A stretch of DNA of 64,000 bases from an uncultured Rhodospirillales bacterium (GCA_903931735.1 CAIZDL010000065.1:1-64000), one strand, 5' to 3'. Positions 10,561 to 21,191 are shown, numbered from the stretch's first letter. The notes: generated by a model not told the origin, from the sequence alone. Program-made: numbers and translations.

Positions 10561-12117
10561 ATGGCAAGGAACAACGAGGGGGTTTGGCCCGTCGTCCGGC
10601 GGGGCGGGGTTGGGTTGCGGTTGGTCGGTTCCGTGCTGTCGGTCAGTCTGTGTGTTGCCATTGCCCTCACCTCATTGCAACTCTATTGGGAATATCGGAG
10701 CGAGCTTGGCGCCATCGAGCGGTGTCTCGACGGCGCCAAGCTGCTTTTCGTCGGCGCACTTTCCGGTCCTTCTGGCGGGACGGATTTCAGCGCTGCGGCG
10801 GTGCGGCTGGGGCTTGAGGCGGTTTTGCAGCTACCCGATGTTGCGGCGGTTTCGCTGCGGCCCGAGCCGGGGGTTTTGACCCAAATCCCGCCCGGAGAGA
10901 GTTTGGCCGTGGGCCGGCATCGGGACGATGCGCCGATGGTGCGCCGATTCTCGGTGAACCAACTTGGCACCGTTACCGTGGAGGCGTCGGAGGCCGCGCT
11001 CAACGCTGCTGATCAACGTGTGTGGGGCCGGGGGGGGATTATCGCGGCTTGTCAGGTCGTTCAGACGACGTTGGTGACGCTGTTCACCCTTTTTATCGTT
11101 TATTGGCTGGTGATCCGGCATGTTGTGGCCATTGCCCGCTTTGTTGGTCGTTTCGATATTCGGGAGCCCGGTGCAACGCGGCTGGCGTTGGCGCGGGGGG
11201 ATCGGCCGTCCGGCTGCGAGGATGAGCTTGATCAGGCGGTCGGCGCCTTTAACGCGCTCCTTGGCCGGCTGGAGACGGCTTATCGCGAGCTGCATACGGT
11301 CAATATTGAGCTTGCCGCCGATAACCATGCCCGCAGGCTGGCCGAGCAGGAGATAAGCCACCTCAACGCTCAACTGGAGCATCGGGTTCGCCAGCGCACC
11401 CGTGAGCTGGAAGCGGCGAACCGAGAGTTGGCGGCTTTCGCCCATTCGGTCTCTCACGATCTCCGGGCGCCGTTGCGTCGTATCGACGGCTTTACCCGCA
11501 TCGTCGAGGAGGATTACGGGGGGCGGTTGGATAGTGCGGGGGTTGGTATTCTTGGGCGGGTGAGGGCCGCCATTCGGGATATGGGCGAAATGATCGATAG
11601 CTTTCTCAGCTTGTCGCGCTGTACCCGTCAGGAACTATTTTTCGAGTCGGTGGATATCTCAGCTATGACCGCACAGGTTGTGGCGGTGCTGCGTGAAAAG
11701 GACCCTGGGCGCGCGGTCCAAACTGTCATCCAACCAGGGCTAACTGCCCAGGGCGATCGGCGTTTGATCAAGTTAGCCCTCGAAAATTTGTTGGACAACG
11801 CCTGGAAGTACACCCGGCAGACGCCGGCCCCTTTAATCGCAATCGGTATGAGCGAGAGAAGTGGGAGTAATGGCCCCCAAGGGGTTGAGACCGAATTTTT
11901 TGTGTGCGATAATGGCGCCGGCTTCGATGTGGCTTATGCAAAGCGGCTGTTCACTCCTTTTCAGCGCTTTCATGATGCCGAAGTTTATGAAGGCTCTGGT
12001 GTTGGTCTTGCGACGGTGCAGCGAATAATCGCGCGTCATGGCGGGGGTATTCGGGCCGAGGCTGCTGTTGGAGTCGGCGCGACCTTTTATTTCACCCTCG
12101 ATTCCGGGGTTGTTTAG
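10561..12117 (+). CDS. Membrane sensor histidine kinase
   Basis: Two TM segments; H-box SVSHDLRAPLRRIDGF; N-box LENLLDNAWKYT; CDNGAGFD, GSGVGLATVQRI. Confidence 0.92.
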   Translation: MARNNEGVWPVVRRGGVGLRLVGSVLSVSLCVAIALTSLQLYWEYRSELGAIERCLDGAKLLFVGALSGPSGGTDFSAAAVRLGLEAVLQLPDVAAVSLRPEPGVLTQIPPGESLAVGRHRDDAPMVRRFSVNQLGTVTVEASEAALNAADQRVWGRGGIIAACQVVQTTLVTLFTLFIVYWLVIRHVVAIARFVGRFDIREPGATRLALARGDRPSGCEDELDQAVGAFNALLGRLETAYRELHTVNIELAADNHARRLAEQEISHLNAQLEHRVRQRTRELEAANRELAAFAHSVSHDLRAPLRRIDGFTRIVEEDYGGRLDSAGVGILGRVRAAIRDMGEMIDSFLSLSRCTRQELFFESVDISAMTAQVVAVLREKDPGRAVQTVIQPGLTAQGDRRLIKLALENLLDNAWKYTRQTPAPLIAIGMSERSGSNGPQGVETEFFVCDNGAGFDVAYAKRLFTPFQRFHDAEVYEGSGVGLATVQRIIARHGGGIRAEAAVGVGATFYFTLDSGVV

Positions 12118-12120
12118 GCT

Positions 12121-14196
12121 ATGGGCAAGCCGTTGCGTGTACTTTTGGTTGAGGATTCCGAGGACGATGCGGTGCTGCTGCTCCGCGCGCTCGCCCGCGA
12201 TGGGTATCAGCCGACCTGCACCCGTGTCGATAACGCGCCCGCGATGCGGGCGGCGTTGGCGGAGGGGGGGTGGGATATCGTTCTGAGCGATTACAACATG
12301 CCGCGCTTCAGCGCCGAGGCGGCGCTTGGCATTTTGCGTGAAACCGGGCTCGATTTGCCGTTCATCATTTTGTCCGGGGTGGTCCAGGCCGAAGATGTGG
12401 TGGCCCTGTTAAAGCGGGGCGCACACGATTTTCTCCACAAGGATTCTCTGGCGCGCCTCGTGCCGGCGGTGGAGCGGGAGTTGCGGGATTCCGAGTCTCG
12501 CCGTCAATGTGCAGCGGCCGAACAGCGGGTGAGGTTGTTGACGCTGGCGGTGGAACAGAGCCCGGTTTCGGTGGCGGTCACCGATCGCCTGGGCCGGATT
12601 TATTACACCAATCCAAAGTTTGAGGCGGTGTCGGGCTATGGGCTGGGGGAAACCAAAGGCCGGCTGTTTACCTTTCTTGCGACCGAGCCTGTCAGCGATC
12701 AAAAGTTGCGCGTCATGTGGGAGACGATCGGGGCCGGGCAGGAGTGGCGGGGCGAGTTTTGCAATCGGCGCAAGGACGGCAAAATCTTCTGGGAACATGT
12801 GACCATCGCGCCCCTCAAAGATCAGGCCGGCGTTCTCAGCCACTTTGTGGTGGTCAAGGAGGATATTACCGCCCGCCGGGATTACGAGGAGAAGCTGCTG
12901 CACCATGCCAATTACGACGAGGTGACCAATCTGCCCAACCGTGTCTTGATGCTCGACCGGTTGTATCAGAGCATTACTTTGGCGCGGCGGCAGAACCGGC
13001 AAACTGCTGTGCTTCATGTTGATCTTGACCGCTTTAAGACCGTCAACGACATTTTCGGCCATAGCGCTGGCGATGAGCTTTTGCGTGTTGCCGCCGGGCG
13101 GCTCATTGCGTGCGTTCATGAGGGCGACACCGTGGCGCGGGTGGGCAGCGACGAGTTTATGATCATCCTGCCCGGGGTGAGTTCGGGCCGCGCCGCCGAG
13201 AAAGTTGCCAACCGGGTGCTGGTGTCCTTCGATCGGCCGTTTCATATCAATGGGCAGGAGGTGTTCGTTACCGCCAGCATGGGCATTGCCCTCGCGCCCA
13301 CCGATGGCGATAACCAGCAGGTGTTGTTGCGCAACGCCGATTTGGCCATGGGGCAGGCCAAGGAGCACGGTCGCAATCAGTTTCGCTTTTTTACCGCCGG
13401 CATCAATCAGCGGGTGCATGAGCGGCTGCAAATTGAAACCGCGCTTCGGGGGGCTCTTGGCCGGGGGGAGTTGCGGCTGCATTATCAGCCGATCATCGAT
13501 TTGTGCAGCGGCAAGGTTCGGACCATCGAGGCGCTGTTGCGCTGGCAGCGCGCCGATGGCGAGTTGCTGGCGCCCGGCCAGTTCATTCCCGTGGCGGAGG
13601 ATACCGGCCTTATCGTGCCAATCGGCGAGTGGGTGCTGGCGTCGGCCTGTGCCGAGCTGCGACGGCTGGATCGCCTTGGCGGCCCGCCGTTGCGGGTGGC
13701 GGTCAATGTCTCGCCCCGTCAGATGCGCGCGGGCGATTTTGGCAGCGTCGTTGAGCGGGTGCTGGAGCAAACCGCGCTCGACCCCGCCCGTCTTGAGCTG
13801 GAGTTGACCGAAAGCGTGCTCATGGACGACACCTCGGACAGTGTGCGGACGATCCGAAAGCTCAATGGGCTGGGGGTGCGGCTGTCGATCGATGATTTCG
13901 GCACCGGCTATTCGTCGCTCAGCTACCTCCAGCGGTATCCCTTCGACACCCTCAAGATTGACCGCTCCTTCATCTCGGGGGTGGAGCGCGATGCCCATTC
14001 GACCCGGTTGGTCGAGACCATCATCGCCATGGCCCATGGCCTTGATCTCGAGGTGATCGCCGAAGGGGTGGAGACCGCCGCCCAAATGGACATGATCCGC
14101 GAACATGATTGCGACCTCGCCCAGGGCTACCACATCAGCCGCCCCGTGCCGGTCGATGCGCTGGAGGCGTTTCTTCGGACCTGGGATGGCGGATAA
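12121..14196 (+). CDS. Response regulator-PAS-GGDEF-EAL composite protein
   Basis: REC (LVEDSEDDAVLLLRAL...LSDYNMP), PAS, GSDEF, EALLRW and DDFGTGYSSLSYL motifs. Confidence 0.95.
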   Translation: MGKPLRVLLVEDSEDDAVLLLRALARDGYQPTCTRVDNAPAMRAALAEGGWDIVLSDYNMPRFSAEAALGILRETGLDLPFIILSGVVQAEDVVALLKRGAHDFLHKDSLARLVPAVERELRDSESRRQCAAAEQRVRLLTLAVEQSPVSVAVTDRLGRIYYTNPKFEAVSGYGLGETKGRLFTFLATEPVSDQKLRVMWETIGAGQEWRGEFCNRRKDGKIFWEHVTIAPLKDQAGVLSHFVVVKEDITARRDYEEKLLHHANYDEVTNLPNRVLMLDRLYQSITLARRQNRQTAVLHVDLDRFKTVNDIFGHSAGDELLRVAAGRLIACVHEGDTVARVGSDEFMIILPGVSSGRAAEKVANRVLVSFDRPFHINGQEVFVTASMGIALAPTDGDNQQVLLRNADLAMGQAKEHGRNQFRFFTAGINQRVHERLQIETALRGALGRGELRLHYQPIIDLCSGKVRTIEALLRWQRADGELLAPGQFIPVAEDTGLIVPIGEWVLASACAELRRLDRLGGPPLRVAVNVSPRQMRAGDFGSVVERVLEQTALDPARLELELTESVLMDDTSDSVRTIRKLNGLGVRLSIDDFGTGYSSLSYLQRYPFDTLKIDRSFISGVERDAHSTRLVETIIAMAHGLDLEVIAEGVETAAQMDMIREHDCDLAQGYHISRPVPVDALEAFLRTWDGG

Positions 14197-14309
14197 GCTC
14201 TTTTTTGGGAGGGTGACCCGTCTTCGGCGCCGAGCAATCACCTTGTGCTGTCCTGGTGCCGCTGTGTTATAAGGACGCCGGCCCGCCCTTTTTCCTGTTT
14301 TGGTCTGCC

Positions 14310-15200
14310 ATGCCCCTTTATGTGCGTCGCTCGTTGATGATTCCGGTTGTTCGTTCGTCCCTGGTCGCCACGTTGGTGGCGGGGCCGCTGTTGGCGCTGG
14401 GGCTTTCGGCCTGTTCGTCCGATTCGAAGGACGAGCTGCCTTATGTTGAGCGGCCGGTCGAACAAATTTACGACGAAGCCGCCAAGGCGATGAACGAGAA
14501 GGATTATAAAAAGGCGGCTAAACTCTATGATGAGGTGGAGCGCCAGCACCCTTATTCGCAATGGGCGTCCCGTGCCCAAGTCATGGCGGCGTTTGCCAAT
14601 TATCAGAACTTAAAGTTCGACGATGCCATTTTGGCGCTCGATCGCTATATTCAGCTTCATCCGGGTAGCGACCAAACGGCCTATGCGTATTACCTCAAGG
14701 GCCTTTGCTATTACGAGCAGATCACCGATGTTGGTCGGGATCAAAAAATCACCAACCTCGCTCTCGAGAGCTTGAAGGAAGTGGTGCGCCGCTTTCCCGA
14801 GAGCGAATATGCCCGCGATGCCAAACTCAAGATCGATCTCACAGTTGACCATTTGGCCGGCAAGGAAATGGAGATCGGCCGCTTTTATCTGAATGAGCAA
14901 AATTACATGGCGGCGGTCGGCCGCTTCCGTAAAGTGGTCGAAGATTTTCAGACCACCAGCCATACGCCCGAGGCGCTTCATCGGTTGGTCGAGGCTTATC
15001 TTTCGGTGGGGCTGGTCAGGGAGGCCGGGCAGGCCGGGGCGGTGCTGTGGCATAATTTCCCGGGCAGCTCTTGGTACGAGGACAGCTTTGCCCTGCTGAC
15101 CAAAGCCGGCATTCAGCCGGTGCGGGTCGAAGGCGGCGATGCGGTGGCGCCGGATGGTGGGCGCTCCTGGTTTGGGCGGCTGTGGCACTCGGTATTCTGA
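14310..15200 (+). CDS. bamD: Outer membrane assembly lipoprotein BamD
   Basis: Lipobox LSACSSD; TPR-like YDEAAKAMNEKDYKKAAKLYDEVERQHPYSQWA; upstream of recN. Confidence 0.95.
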   Translation: MPLYVRRSLMIPVVRSSLVATLVAGPLLALGLSACSSDSKDELPYVERPVEQIYDEAAKAMNEKDYKKAAKLYDEVERQHPYSQWASRAQVMAAFANYQNLKFDDAILALDRYIQLHPGSDQTAYAYYLKGLCYYEQITDVGRDQKITNLALESLKEVVRRFPESEYARDAKLKIDLTVDHLAGKEMEIGRFYLNEQNYMAAVGRFRKVVEDFQTTSHTPEALHRLVEAYLSVGLVREAGQAGAVLWHNFPGSSWYEDSFALLTKAGIQPVRVEGGDAVAPDGGRSWFGRLWHSVF

Positions 15201-15225
15201 ACTCGTAACGGGGTGGCACCCGCTG

Positions 15226-16893
15226 ATGCTCGTGTCTCTGGTCATCCGCGATGTGGTCCTGATTGAACGGCTGGTCCTGGCGTTTCGGCCGGGGCTGGGC
15301 GTTTTGACCGGCGAGACCGGGGCGGGAAAATCGATTTTGCTCGATGCCTTGGGCTTGGCGCTGGGGGCGCGGGGCGATAGTGGCTTGGTCCGGCGCGGGG
15401 CCGAGCAGGCGGCGGTGACTGCCGAGTTTCAGGTGCCCGATAGCCATCCGGTCTTTGGCGTTTTACGCGATCAGGGGTTGGATAGTGCCGATACGCTCAC
15501 TTTGCGCCGGGTGATCAGCGTTGATGGCCGTTCACGCGCGTTTGTCAACGACCAGCCGATTGGGGTTGCGTTGTTGCGGCGGCTGGGCGAGGAGCTGGTC
15601 GAGGTTCACGGCCAGTTTGACAGTCACGGCCTGTTAGATCCGCGCACTCATGGCGGCGTGCTCGATGCCTATGCCGATCTGGAAACGATGGCGGCTCGGG
15701 TGGCGGCGGCGTGGCGGGCTTGGCGGCAGGTGGAGCAGGCGCGGGTTCAGGCCGCTGTCGATGCCGACCGCGCCCGCGCGGAGGAGGATTGGTTGCGGCA
15801 CGCGGTGGCGGAGCTGGATCAGTTGGAGCCGTGTCCGGGCGAGGAAAAGGGGCTGGCCGAGACCAGGGCCGTTCTGATGCACCGGGAAAAGTTGATGGAG
15901 GCGATCAACGCCGCCTATGCCGATTTGGGCGGCGAGCGCGGCGCCGAGCGGGCGGTGGCCGGGGCGCTCCGCCAGCTTGGGCGCGCTGCGGACAAGGCCG
16001 GCGGGCGGCTTGATCCGGTGATCGCGGCGCTCGATCGCGCTGGGGCTGAGCTGGCGGAGGGGGTGTCGCTGCTGCGTGGGGTTTCTGCCGATTTGGAAAT
16101 TGACGGCGGCACCCTCGATACCGTGGAGGAGCGGCTGTTCGCTCTGCGGGCGGCGGCGCGCAAGCATTCGGTGGATGTGGATGGTTTGGCCGGTCTGCGC
16201 ACCGATTTGGCCCGGCGCTTGGCGTTGATCGAAGACCAGGGCTCGGTGTTGTCCCGCTTGGCCCGCGAGGCCGGGGTTGCCCGCAGCGCTTATCTTGAAG
16301 CCGCCGAGGCGCTGAGCCGCCAGCGGCGGGACGCGGCGGGCCGGCTGGATGGGGCCTTGGCGCGGGAATTGCCACCCCTGAAGCTGGAGCGCGCCCGGTT
16401 CGTCACGTCGGCCGAGGCTTTGTTGGAGGGGGAGTGGGGCGCCGCCGGCATTGATCGGGTCAGCTTCAAAATCGCCACCAACCCTGGTGCGTCGCCGGGG
16501 CCGCTCAATAAGATCGCGTCTGGCGGCGAGCTTGCGCGCTTTATGCTTGCGCTCAAAGTTGTCCTTGCGCGCACCGGCAGCGTGCCAACCTTGATATTCG
16601 ACGAGGTGGACGCCGGAATCGGCGGCGCTGTGGCGGCGGCGGTGGGCGAACGGCTGGAGCGGCTGGGCTCTGAGGTTCAGGTGTTGGTGGTTACTCACAG
16701 CCCGCAGGTGGCGGCGCGCGGCGCGGGGCATTTCAAGGTTCGCAAATCCCACCAGGGCGATGTGGTGACCACCGATGTGGTGGAGCTGGATGGCGCTGCC
16801 AGGACGGAGGAGATCGCCCGGATGCTGTCGGGCGCGCACATCACCCCCGAGGCCCGGGCGGCGGCGGCGGCTCTCATGAACGGCCAAGCTTAA
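15226..16893 (+). CDS. recN: DNA repair protein RecN
   Basis: Walker A GETGAGKSILLDAL; C-terminal SGGELARFMLALK and LIFDEVDAGIGG. Confidence 0.96.
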   Translation: MLVSLVIRDVVLIERLVLAFRPGLGVLTGETGAGKSILLDALGLALGARGDSGLVRRGAEQAAVTAEFQVPDSHPVFGVLRDQGLDSADTLTLRRVISVDGRSRAFVNDQPIGVALLRRLGEELVEVHGQFDSHGLLDPRTHGGVLDAYADLETMAARVAAAWRAWRQVEQARVQAAVDADRARAEEDWLRHAVAELDQLEPCPGEEKGLAETRAVLMHREKLMEAINAAYADLGGERGAERAVAGALRQLGRAADKAGGRLDPVIAALDRAGAELAEGVSLLRGVSADLEIDGGTLDTVEERLFALRAAARKHSVDVDGLAGLRTDLARRLALIEDQGSVLSRLAREAGVARSAYLEAAEALSRQRRDAAGRLDGALARELPPLKLERARFVTSAEALLEGEWGAAGIDRVSFKIATNPGASPGPLNKIASGGELARFMLALKVVLARTGSVPTLIFDEVDAGIGGAVAAAVGERLERLGSEVQVLVVTHSPQVAARGAGHFKVRKSHQGDVVTTDVVELDGAARTEEIARMLSGAHITPEARAAAAALMNGQA

Positions 16894-16921
16894 GCCGGGG
16901 ATCTTATAAGCCGGGGATATT

Positions 16922-17734
16922 ATGGGGATATCCCTCTCAACTCATGCCGGAACCAGCCCTTTGAAAGAGTTCGCAGGTCAACTCGCGGTGGTGGCCCAAT
17001 CGGCGGGCGCGGCGATCCTCGCCCTCAATGGGCGGGCGCTGGACGCCCAATTGAAGGAGCCCGGCCAGTTGGTGACGCTGGCCGACCGGCTTTCCCACGA
17101 GATTATTGGCGCCGAGCTGGGCCGCCGCTTTCCCGGTGTCCCCCAAATTTTGGAGGAGCAGGAGAACCCGGAGGCGTTGCCCGAGCGCTATCTTACCGCC
17201 GACGAGCTGGACGGCACCGCCATTTACGCCGCCGGTTTTCCCGACTGGGGGGTGACGCTGGCCCTGATTGAGGAGGGCGTGCCGGTGGCGGGGGTGATGC
17301 ACCAACCCGCCCTGGCCACCACGGTTATGGCGTGGCGCGGCGGCGGCACTTGGCTCAATGGCGAGCGGGTGTGGCTGTCGCCCGATGTGGCCTTGCCGAC
17401 CTCGATCGCGATGCTCGAAATGAACCGCTTTCTCACGATCCCCCATGCAGCATGGGTCGGCCGGGTTGCGCATCAGGCCTTGGCCGGGGTGACGCAGGCG
17501 ACGGCGGTGGGCAATACCCTATCGATGTTGCGCGGGCGGGCTTGCGTCTATCTCAATTGCCGGGGCGCCAAGGTGTGGGATTTTGCCGCAGCGGCGCTGG
17601 CCGTGGCCGAGGCGGGCGGGGTGGTGGTGGCCGAGCATGGCGGCGCCATTGATTGGCGGCGCCTGCCGGTCGGCGCTCTTTTGGCGGCAAACCGCCGGGT
17701 TGCCGACGAGGTTTTGGCCCTCGGAGGTTTTTAG
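16922..17734 (+). CDS. Inositol monophosphatase / 3'(2'),5'-bisphosphate nucleotidase family protein
   Basis: ELDGTAIYAAGFPDWGVTLAL and KVWDFAAAALAVAEAGG motifs of the FIG superfamily. Confidence 0.8.
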   Translation: MGISLSTHAGTSPLKEFAGQLAVVAQSAGAAILALNGRALDAQLKEPGQLVTLADRLSHEIIGAELGRRFPGVPQILEEQENPEALPERYLTADELDGTAIYAAGFPDWGVTLALIEEGVPVAGVMHQPALATTVMAWRGGGTWLNGERVWLSPDVALPTSIAMLEMNRFLTIPHAAWVGRVAHQALAGVTQATAVGNTLSMLRGRACVYLNCRGAKVWDFAAAALAVAEAGGVVVAEHGGAIDWRRLPVGALLAANRRVADEVLALGGF

Positions 17735-17910
17735 CGAGCGGCCCCCTGGCGCGTCTTTCGGGCAACGGCGGCTTGCGGCAAATGGGGCAATTTTTTGTGT
17801 GCGATGCACATGGCTATTTTCAGGGTTGAGCATTTGATCCATAGTGCGCCCGGACGAGCAGCGCGGCTGGACCCTTGTAGCGAGGGACGGGCGCGAGATA
17901 CCGAAAGACG

Positions 17911-18366
17911 TTGGCCTTGGCTCAAGACGCCTCAGTTGTGATTTTGAACGGCCCTAACCTGAACATGCTTGGTGTTCGGGAACCCGCGATTTATGGCGCG
18001 CAGACTCTCGATGATCTTGAGGCGATGTGCCAGGAGCGGGCCGAATCACTGGGTTTGGTGATTGACTTTCGGCAGTCCAACAGCGAGGGTGAGCTTGTTG
18101 GCTGGATTCAGCAGGCGCGAACCGACAACGACGGCATCATCATCAATGCCGGGGCTTATACTCACACCTCAATCGCTATCCTGGACGCATTGACCCTGGC
18201 TGAATTGCCGGTGATCGAAGTGCATTTGTCCAATATATTCAGGCGCGAATCGTTCCGGCATCATTCCTATGTTTCGATGGCGGCCAAGGGTGTGATTTGC
18301 GGTCTCGGTGTCAATGGGTATTTGTTGGCGCTTGACGCCATGGCATCGATTCTCGATCGGGTTTAA
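17911..18366 (+). CDS. aroQ: Type II 3-dehydroquinate dehydratase
   Basis: [18 protein letters not shown]...[17 protein letters not shown]...[17 protein letters not shown]. Confidence 0.97.
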   Translation: MALAQDASVVILNGPNLNMLGVREPAIYGAQTLDDLEAMCQERAESLGLVIDFRQSNSEGELVGWIQQARTDNDGIIINAGAYTHTSIAILDALTLAELPVIEVHLSNIFRRESFRHHSYVSMAAKGVICGLGVNGYLLALDAMASILDRV

Positions 18367-18382
18367 GCAGCAGGATTAGAGA

Positions 18383-18838
18383 ATGGCGAGTTTTGACATC
18401 GACGGCGAATTGATCCGCAAGCTCGCGGATCTTTTGCGTGAAACCGGGTTGACGGAAGTGGAGTTTGCGGAGGGGGATCGGCGCATTCGCGTCACTCGCC
18501 AGACCGCAGTTCAGACGGTGAGCGTTGCGGCGCCGGCTGCGGCTTTGGTCGCGCCCGGTCCCAATCCCGGGCGGCTGGGTGGCGGAGCGGCTGCGGTGCC
18601 GCCGGCAGGAGCGGTGATCTCGCCGATGGTCGGCACCGCCTACACCTCTCCTGAGCCCGGAGCGCCGGCTTATGCTCGCATTGGCGAACAGATCAAGGCC
18701 GGGCAGACCGTGATGATCATCGAGGCCATGAAGGTAATGAACCCGATCAAGGCTCCGAGGAGTGGCACTGTCACTCAGATTCTGGTGTCAGACGCCCAGC
18801 CGGTCGAGTTTGGCGAAATTCTCTTGATCATCGAGTAG
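18383..18838 (+). CDS. accB: Biotin carboxyl carrier protein of acetyl-CoA carboxylase
   Basis: Biotinylation motif IIEAMKVMN. Confidence 0.97.
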   Translation: MASFDIDGELIRKLADLLRETGLTEVEFAEGDRRIRVTRQTAVQTVSVAAPAAALVAPGPNPGRLGGGAAAVPPAGAVISPMVGTAYTSPEPGAPAYARIGEQIKAGQTVMIIEAMKVMNPIKAPRSGTVTQILVSDAQPVEFGEILLIIE

Positions 18839-18862
18839 GTGGTCTTTCCGAGGGCCGGTGGC

Positions 18863-20206
18863 ATGTTTGAAAAGGTATTGATCGCGAACCGCGGTGAAAT
18901 CGCATTGCGAATTCACCGTGCGTGTCGCGAAATGGGTATTCATACCGTCGCGGTACATTCCACGGCTGACGCGGATGCCATGCATGTGCGTCTTGCCGAT
19001 GAGAGCGTCTGTATTGGCCCGCCCTCGGCCAAAGAAAGCTACCTCAATATTCCGGCGATTCTGTCGGCGGCGACGATCACCGGTGCCGATGCCATCCACC
19101 CCGGCATTGGTTTCCTTTCGGAGAATGCCCAGTTCGCCGAAATGGTTGAGGAGCACGGGTTTGCCTTCATTGGCCCCACTCCGGATCACATCCGGATCAT
19201 GGGCGATAAGGTGACCGCGAAACGAACGGTGATGGATCTCGGCTTGCCGGTGGTTCCCGGCTCCGATGGCCCGGTCGAGACCTTTGAGGAGGCCGACGCG
19301 GTTGCACGCCAGATCGGCTACCCGATTTTGGTGAAGGCGGCGGCGGGCGGCGGTGGGCGCGGCATGAAGGTCGCGCGCAATCCCGAGTCGCTGCGCGAAG
19401 CCTTCCAAATGGCCAAGAACGAGTCGCGCGCGGCTTTTGGTAACGACCAAGTTTACATGGAGCGGTATCTGGTCAAGCCGCGCCATATCGAAATACAGTT
19501 GCTCGCCGATAGCCACGGCAACGTGGTCCATTTCGGTGAGCGCGATTGTTCGGTGCAGCGCCGTCACCAAAAAGTGATCGAGGAGGCGCCGTCTCCAGGG
19601 CTTAACGCCATTCAGCGCGAGTATATCGGCGCGCTGGCGGCGCAGACCACTCGCGAGTTTGGGTATCGTGGCGTTGGCACCATGGAGTTCCTCTTTGAGG
19701 ACGGGCAGTTCTATTTCATCGAGATGAACACCCGCCTTCAGGTCGAGCACACCATTTCTGAGATGATCACCGGGATCGATCTGGTGCGGGAACAGATTCG
19801 CGTTGCTACCGGGGCGCCGCTTGGCTATGGGCAAGAGGACGTGCGGATCCAGGGCCATGCCATCGAGTGCCGGATCAACGCCGAGCATCCGGAAACTTTC
19901 GCGCCCTCTCCTGGCCGAATCGAGGGTTATCACGCTCCGGGCGGGCTTGGTGTGCGGGTCGATAGCGCGCTTTATGACGGTTATCGGGTTCCATCTCATT
20001 ACGACAGCCTCATTGCCAAGTTGGTCGTGCATGGTTCTTCGCGCAATGAGTGTTTGATGCGGTTGCGCCGGGCGCTGGAAGAATTTGTGATCGGCGGGGT
20101 GGAGACGACGATTCAACTTCATAACCGTTTGATTATTCAGCGCGATTTTATCAATGGCGACTACGATATCCACTGGTTGGAGCATTTGCTGGCCGGCAAG
20201 CGTTGA
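18863..20206 (+). CDS. accC: Acetyl-CoA carboxylase biotin carboxylase subunit
   Basis: MFEKVLIANRGEIALRIHRACREMGI; full-length AccC. Confidence 0.98.
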   Translation: MFEKVLIANRGEIALRIHRACREMGIHTVAVHSTADADAMHVRLADESVCIGPPSAKESYLNIPAILSAATITGADAIHPGIGFLSENAQFAEMVEEHGFAFIGPTPDHIRIMGDKVTAKRTVMDLGLPVVPGSDGPVETFEEADAVARQIGYPILVKAAAGGGGRGMKVARNPESLREAFQMAKNESRAAFGNDQVYMERYLVKPRHIEIQLLADSHGNVVHFGERDCSVQRRHQKVIEEAPSPGLNAIQREYIGALAAQTTREFGYRGVGTMEFLFEDGQFYFIEMNTRLQVEHTISEMITGIDLVREQIRVATGAPLGYGQEDVRIQGHAIECRINAEHPETFAPSPGRIEGYHAPGGLGVRVDSALYDGYRVPSHYDSLIAKLVVHGSSRNECLMRLRRALEEFVIGGVETTIQLHNRLIIQRDFINGDYDIHWLEHLLAGKR

Positions 20207-20291
20207 AAGTTTTTGCAAGCTTTTGGTAACGAAACTGTGCCATAGTTGTTCCAGCACCCCAGAAGGGGGTTGCTTAGCCAGGAGAATACCG

Positions 20292-20495
20292 ATGTCTGTA
20301 CAAGCGCTCACCAGTTCCCCCGCCGCCCATTCCGCCGCTCGGCCGGTTCAGGCACCGCCGCCAGTTCAGGCGCGGGCGAAGGATAATGATGGCGACGAGG
20401 CCACCGAGTCCGCCGCTTCTAAGACCCGTGAGGCCGCTGTGGCCAGTTCACCTGTCAACGCAAACCTTGGCAACAAGGTCAATACCACCGTTTGA
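20292..20495 (+). CDS. Small Ala/Pro-rich hypothetical protein
   Basis: ATG after ggagaa; 67 codons ending ...NLGNKVNTTV; followed by a hairpin and T-run. Confidence 0.5.
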   Translation: MSVQALTSSPAAHSAARPVQAPPPVQARAKDNDGDEATESAASKTREAAVASSPVNANLGNKVNTTV

Positions 20496-20509
20496 AGACA
20501 TCGGTGATC

Positions 20510-20545
20510 GGGAGGGGGCGCTCTGTGGGCGCCCCCTTTTGGTGT
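20510..20545 (+). terminator. Rho-independent terminator
   Basis: gggggcgctctgtgggcgccccctttt stem-loop with T-run. Confidence 0.7.
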
Positions 20546-20684
20546 CTGGGTCTCTCCGCCGTTCAGGGTCGCCGAAAAGTCGCATGGGGAAACGGCAATC
20601 GGATGCTCAAGAGCTTAAAAACTTGATGTATAATGCGGTTGGGCGCTCTTTGGGGCGTTTTGGGAATTGGTTGCGGGTGGAACG

Positions 20685-21191
20685 ATGGGCCGACCAGACT
20701 TGAAGGACGGGAGATTGTCCCGGCTTTATGATCTCTGGCTTGAATTGCGGGGCGACCGTTTGTTGCCCGAGCGGACGGTGTTCACGCCGGAAATCCTCAA
20801 GCCTTGGCTCGGTAACCTGCTGCTGATCGATGTCGGCGCCGATGGCCGCTACCGCTATCGCTTGTATGGCAGCAATTTCGTTTATCGTTTCGGGGTCGAG
20901 ATGACCAAACGCACGGTGGACGATCTCCCGCCCGAGCAGTCGGCCGCGATCCGGGGCGATTATGACGCCGTGGTTCGGGGGTTTAACCCGTTGTCTCGGC
21001 TTTATACCAACGATTTTGAGATCCTGGATGTCAACCGCAAGGTTGGGCTTCAGCGCATGGAGACCTGGGAGCGGTTGGTGCTCCCCCTTGCCAACAAAGG
21101 CGGCCGCACCGTTGCGATGCTGATGGTTGGCGCCTATCAACTGCCGAGCACCAGTGCCGGGGCCGGCGATGCTATGATGGGCCTCACCTAG
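20685..21191 (+). CDS. PAS-domain (PAS_5-like) hypothetical protein
   Basis: LKDGRLSRLYDLWLELRGDRLLPERTVFTPEILKPWLGNLLLIDV...YRYRLYGSNFV. Confidence 0.7.
   Translation: MGRPDLKDGRLSRLYDLWLELRGDRLLPERTVFTPEILKPWLGNLLLIDVGADGRYRYRLYGSNFVYRFGVEMTKRTVDDLPPEQSAAIRGDYDAVVRGFNPLSRLYTNDFEILDVNRKVGLQRMETWERLVLPLANKGGRTVAMLMVGAYQLPSTSAGAGDAMMGLT

Noticed and set aside
12409-14241. 610-codon minus-strand ORF antisense to the GGDEF-EAL gene
   Set aside because: Antisense to a clear CDS; composition (His/Gln/Arg-rich, no motifs) is typical of spurious ORFs in high-GC DNA.
16893-16925. Short direct repeat taagccgggga x2 between recN and the phosphatase gene
   Set aside because: Only about 11 bp, two copies; insufficient for a mobile-element or regulatory claim.
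18788-20311. 507-codon minus-strand ORF antisense to accC
   Set aside because: accC is unambiguous; antisense frame is a codon-bias artefact.
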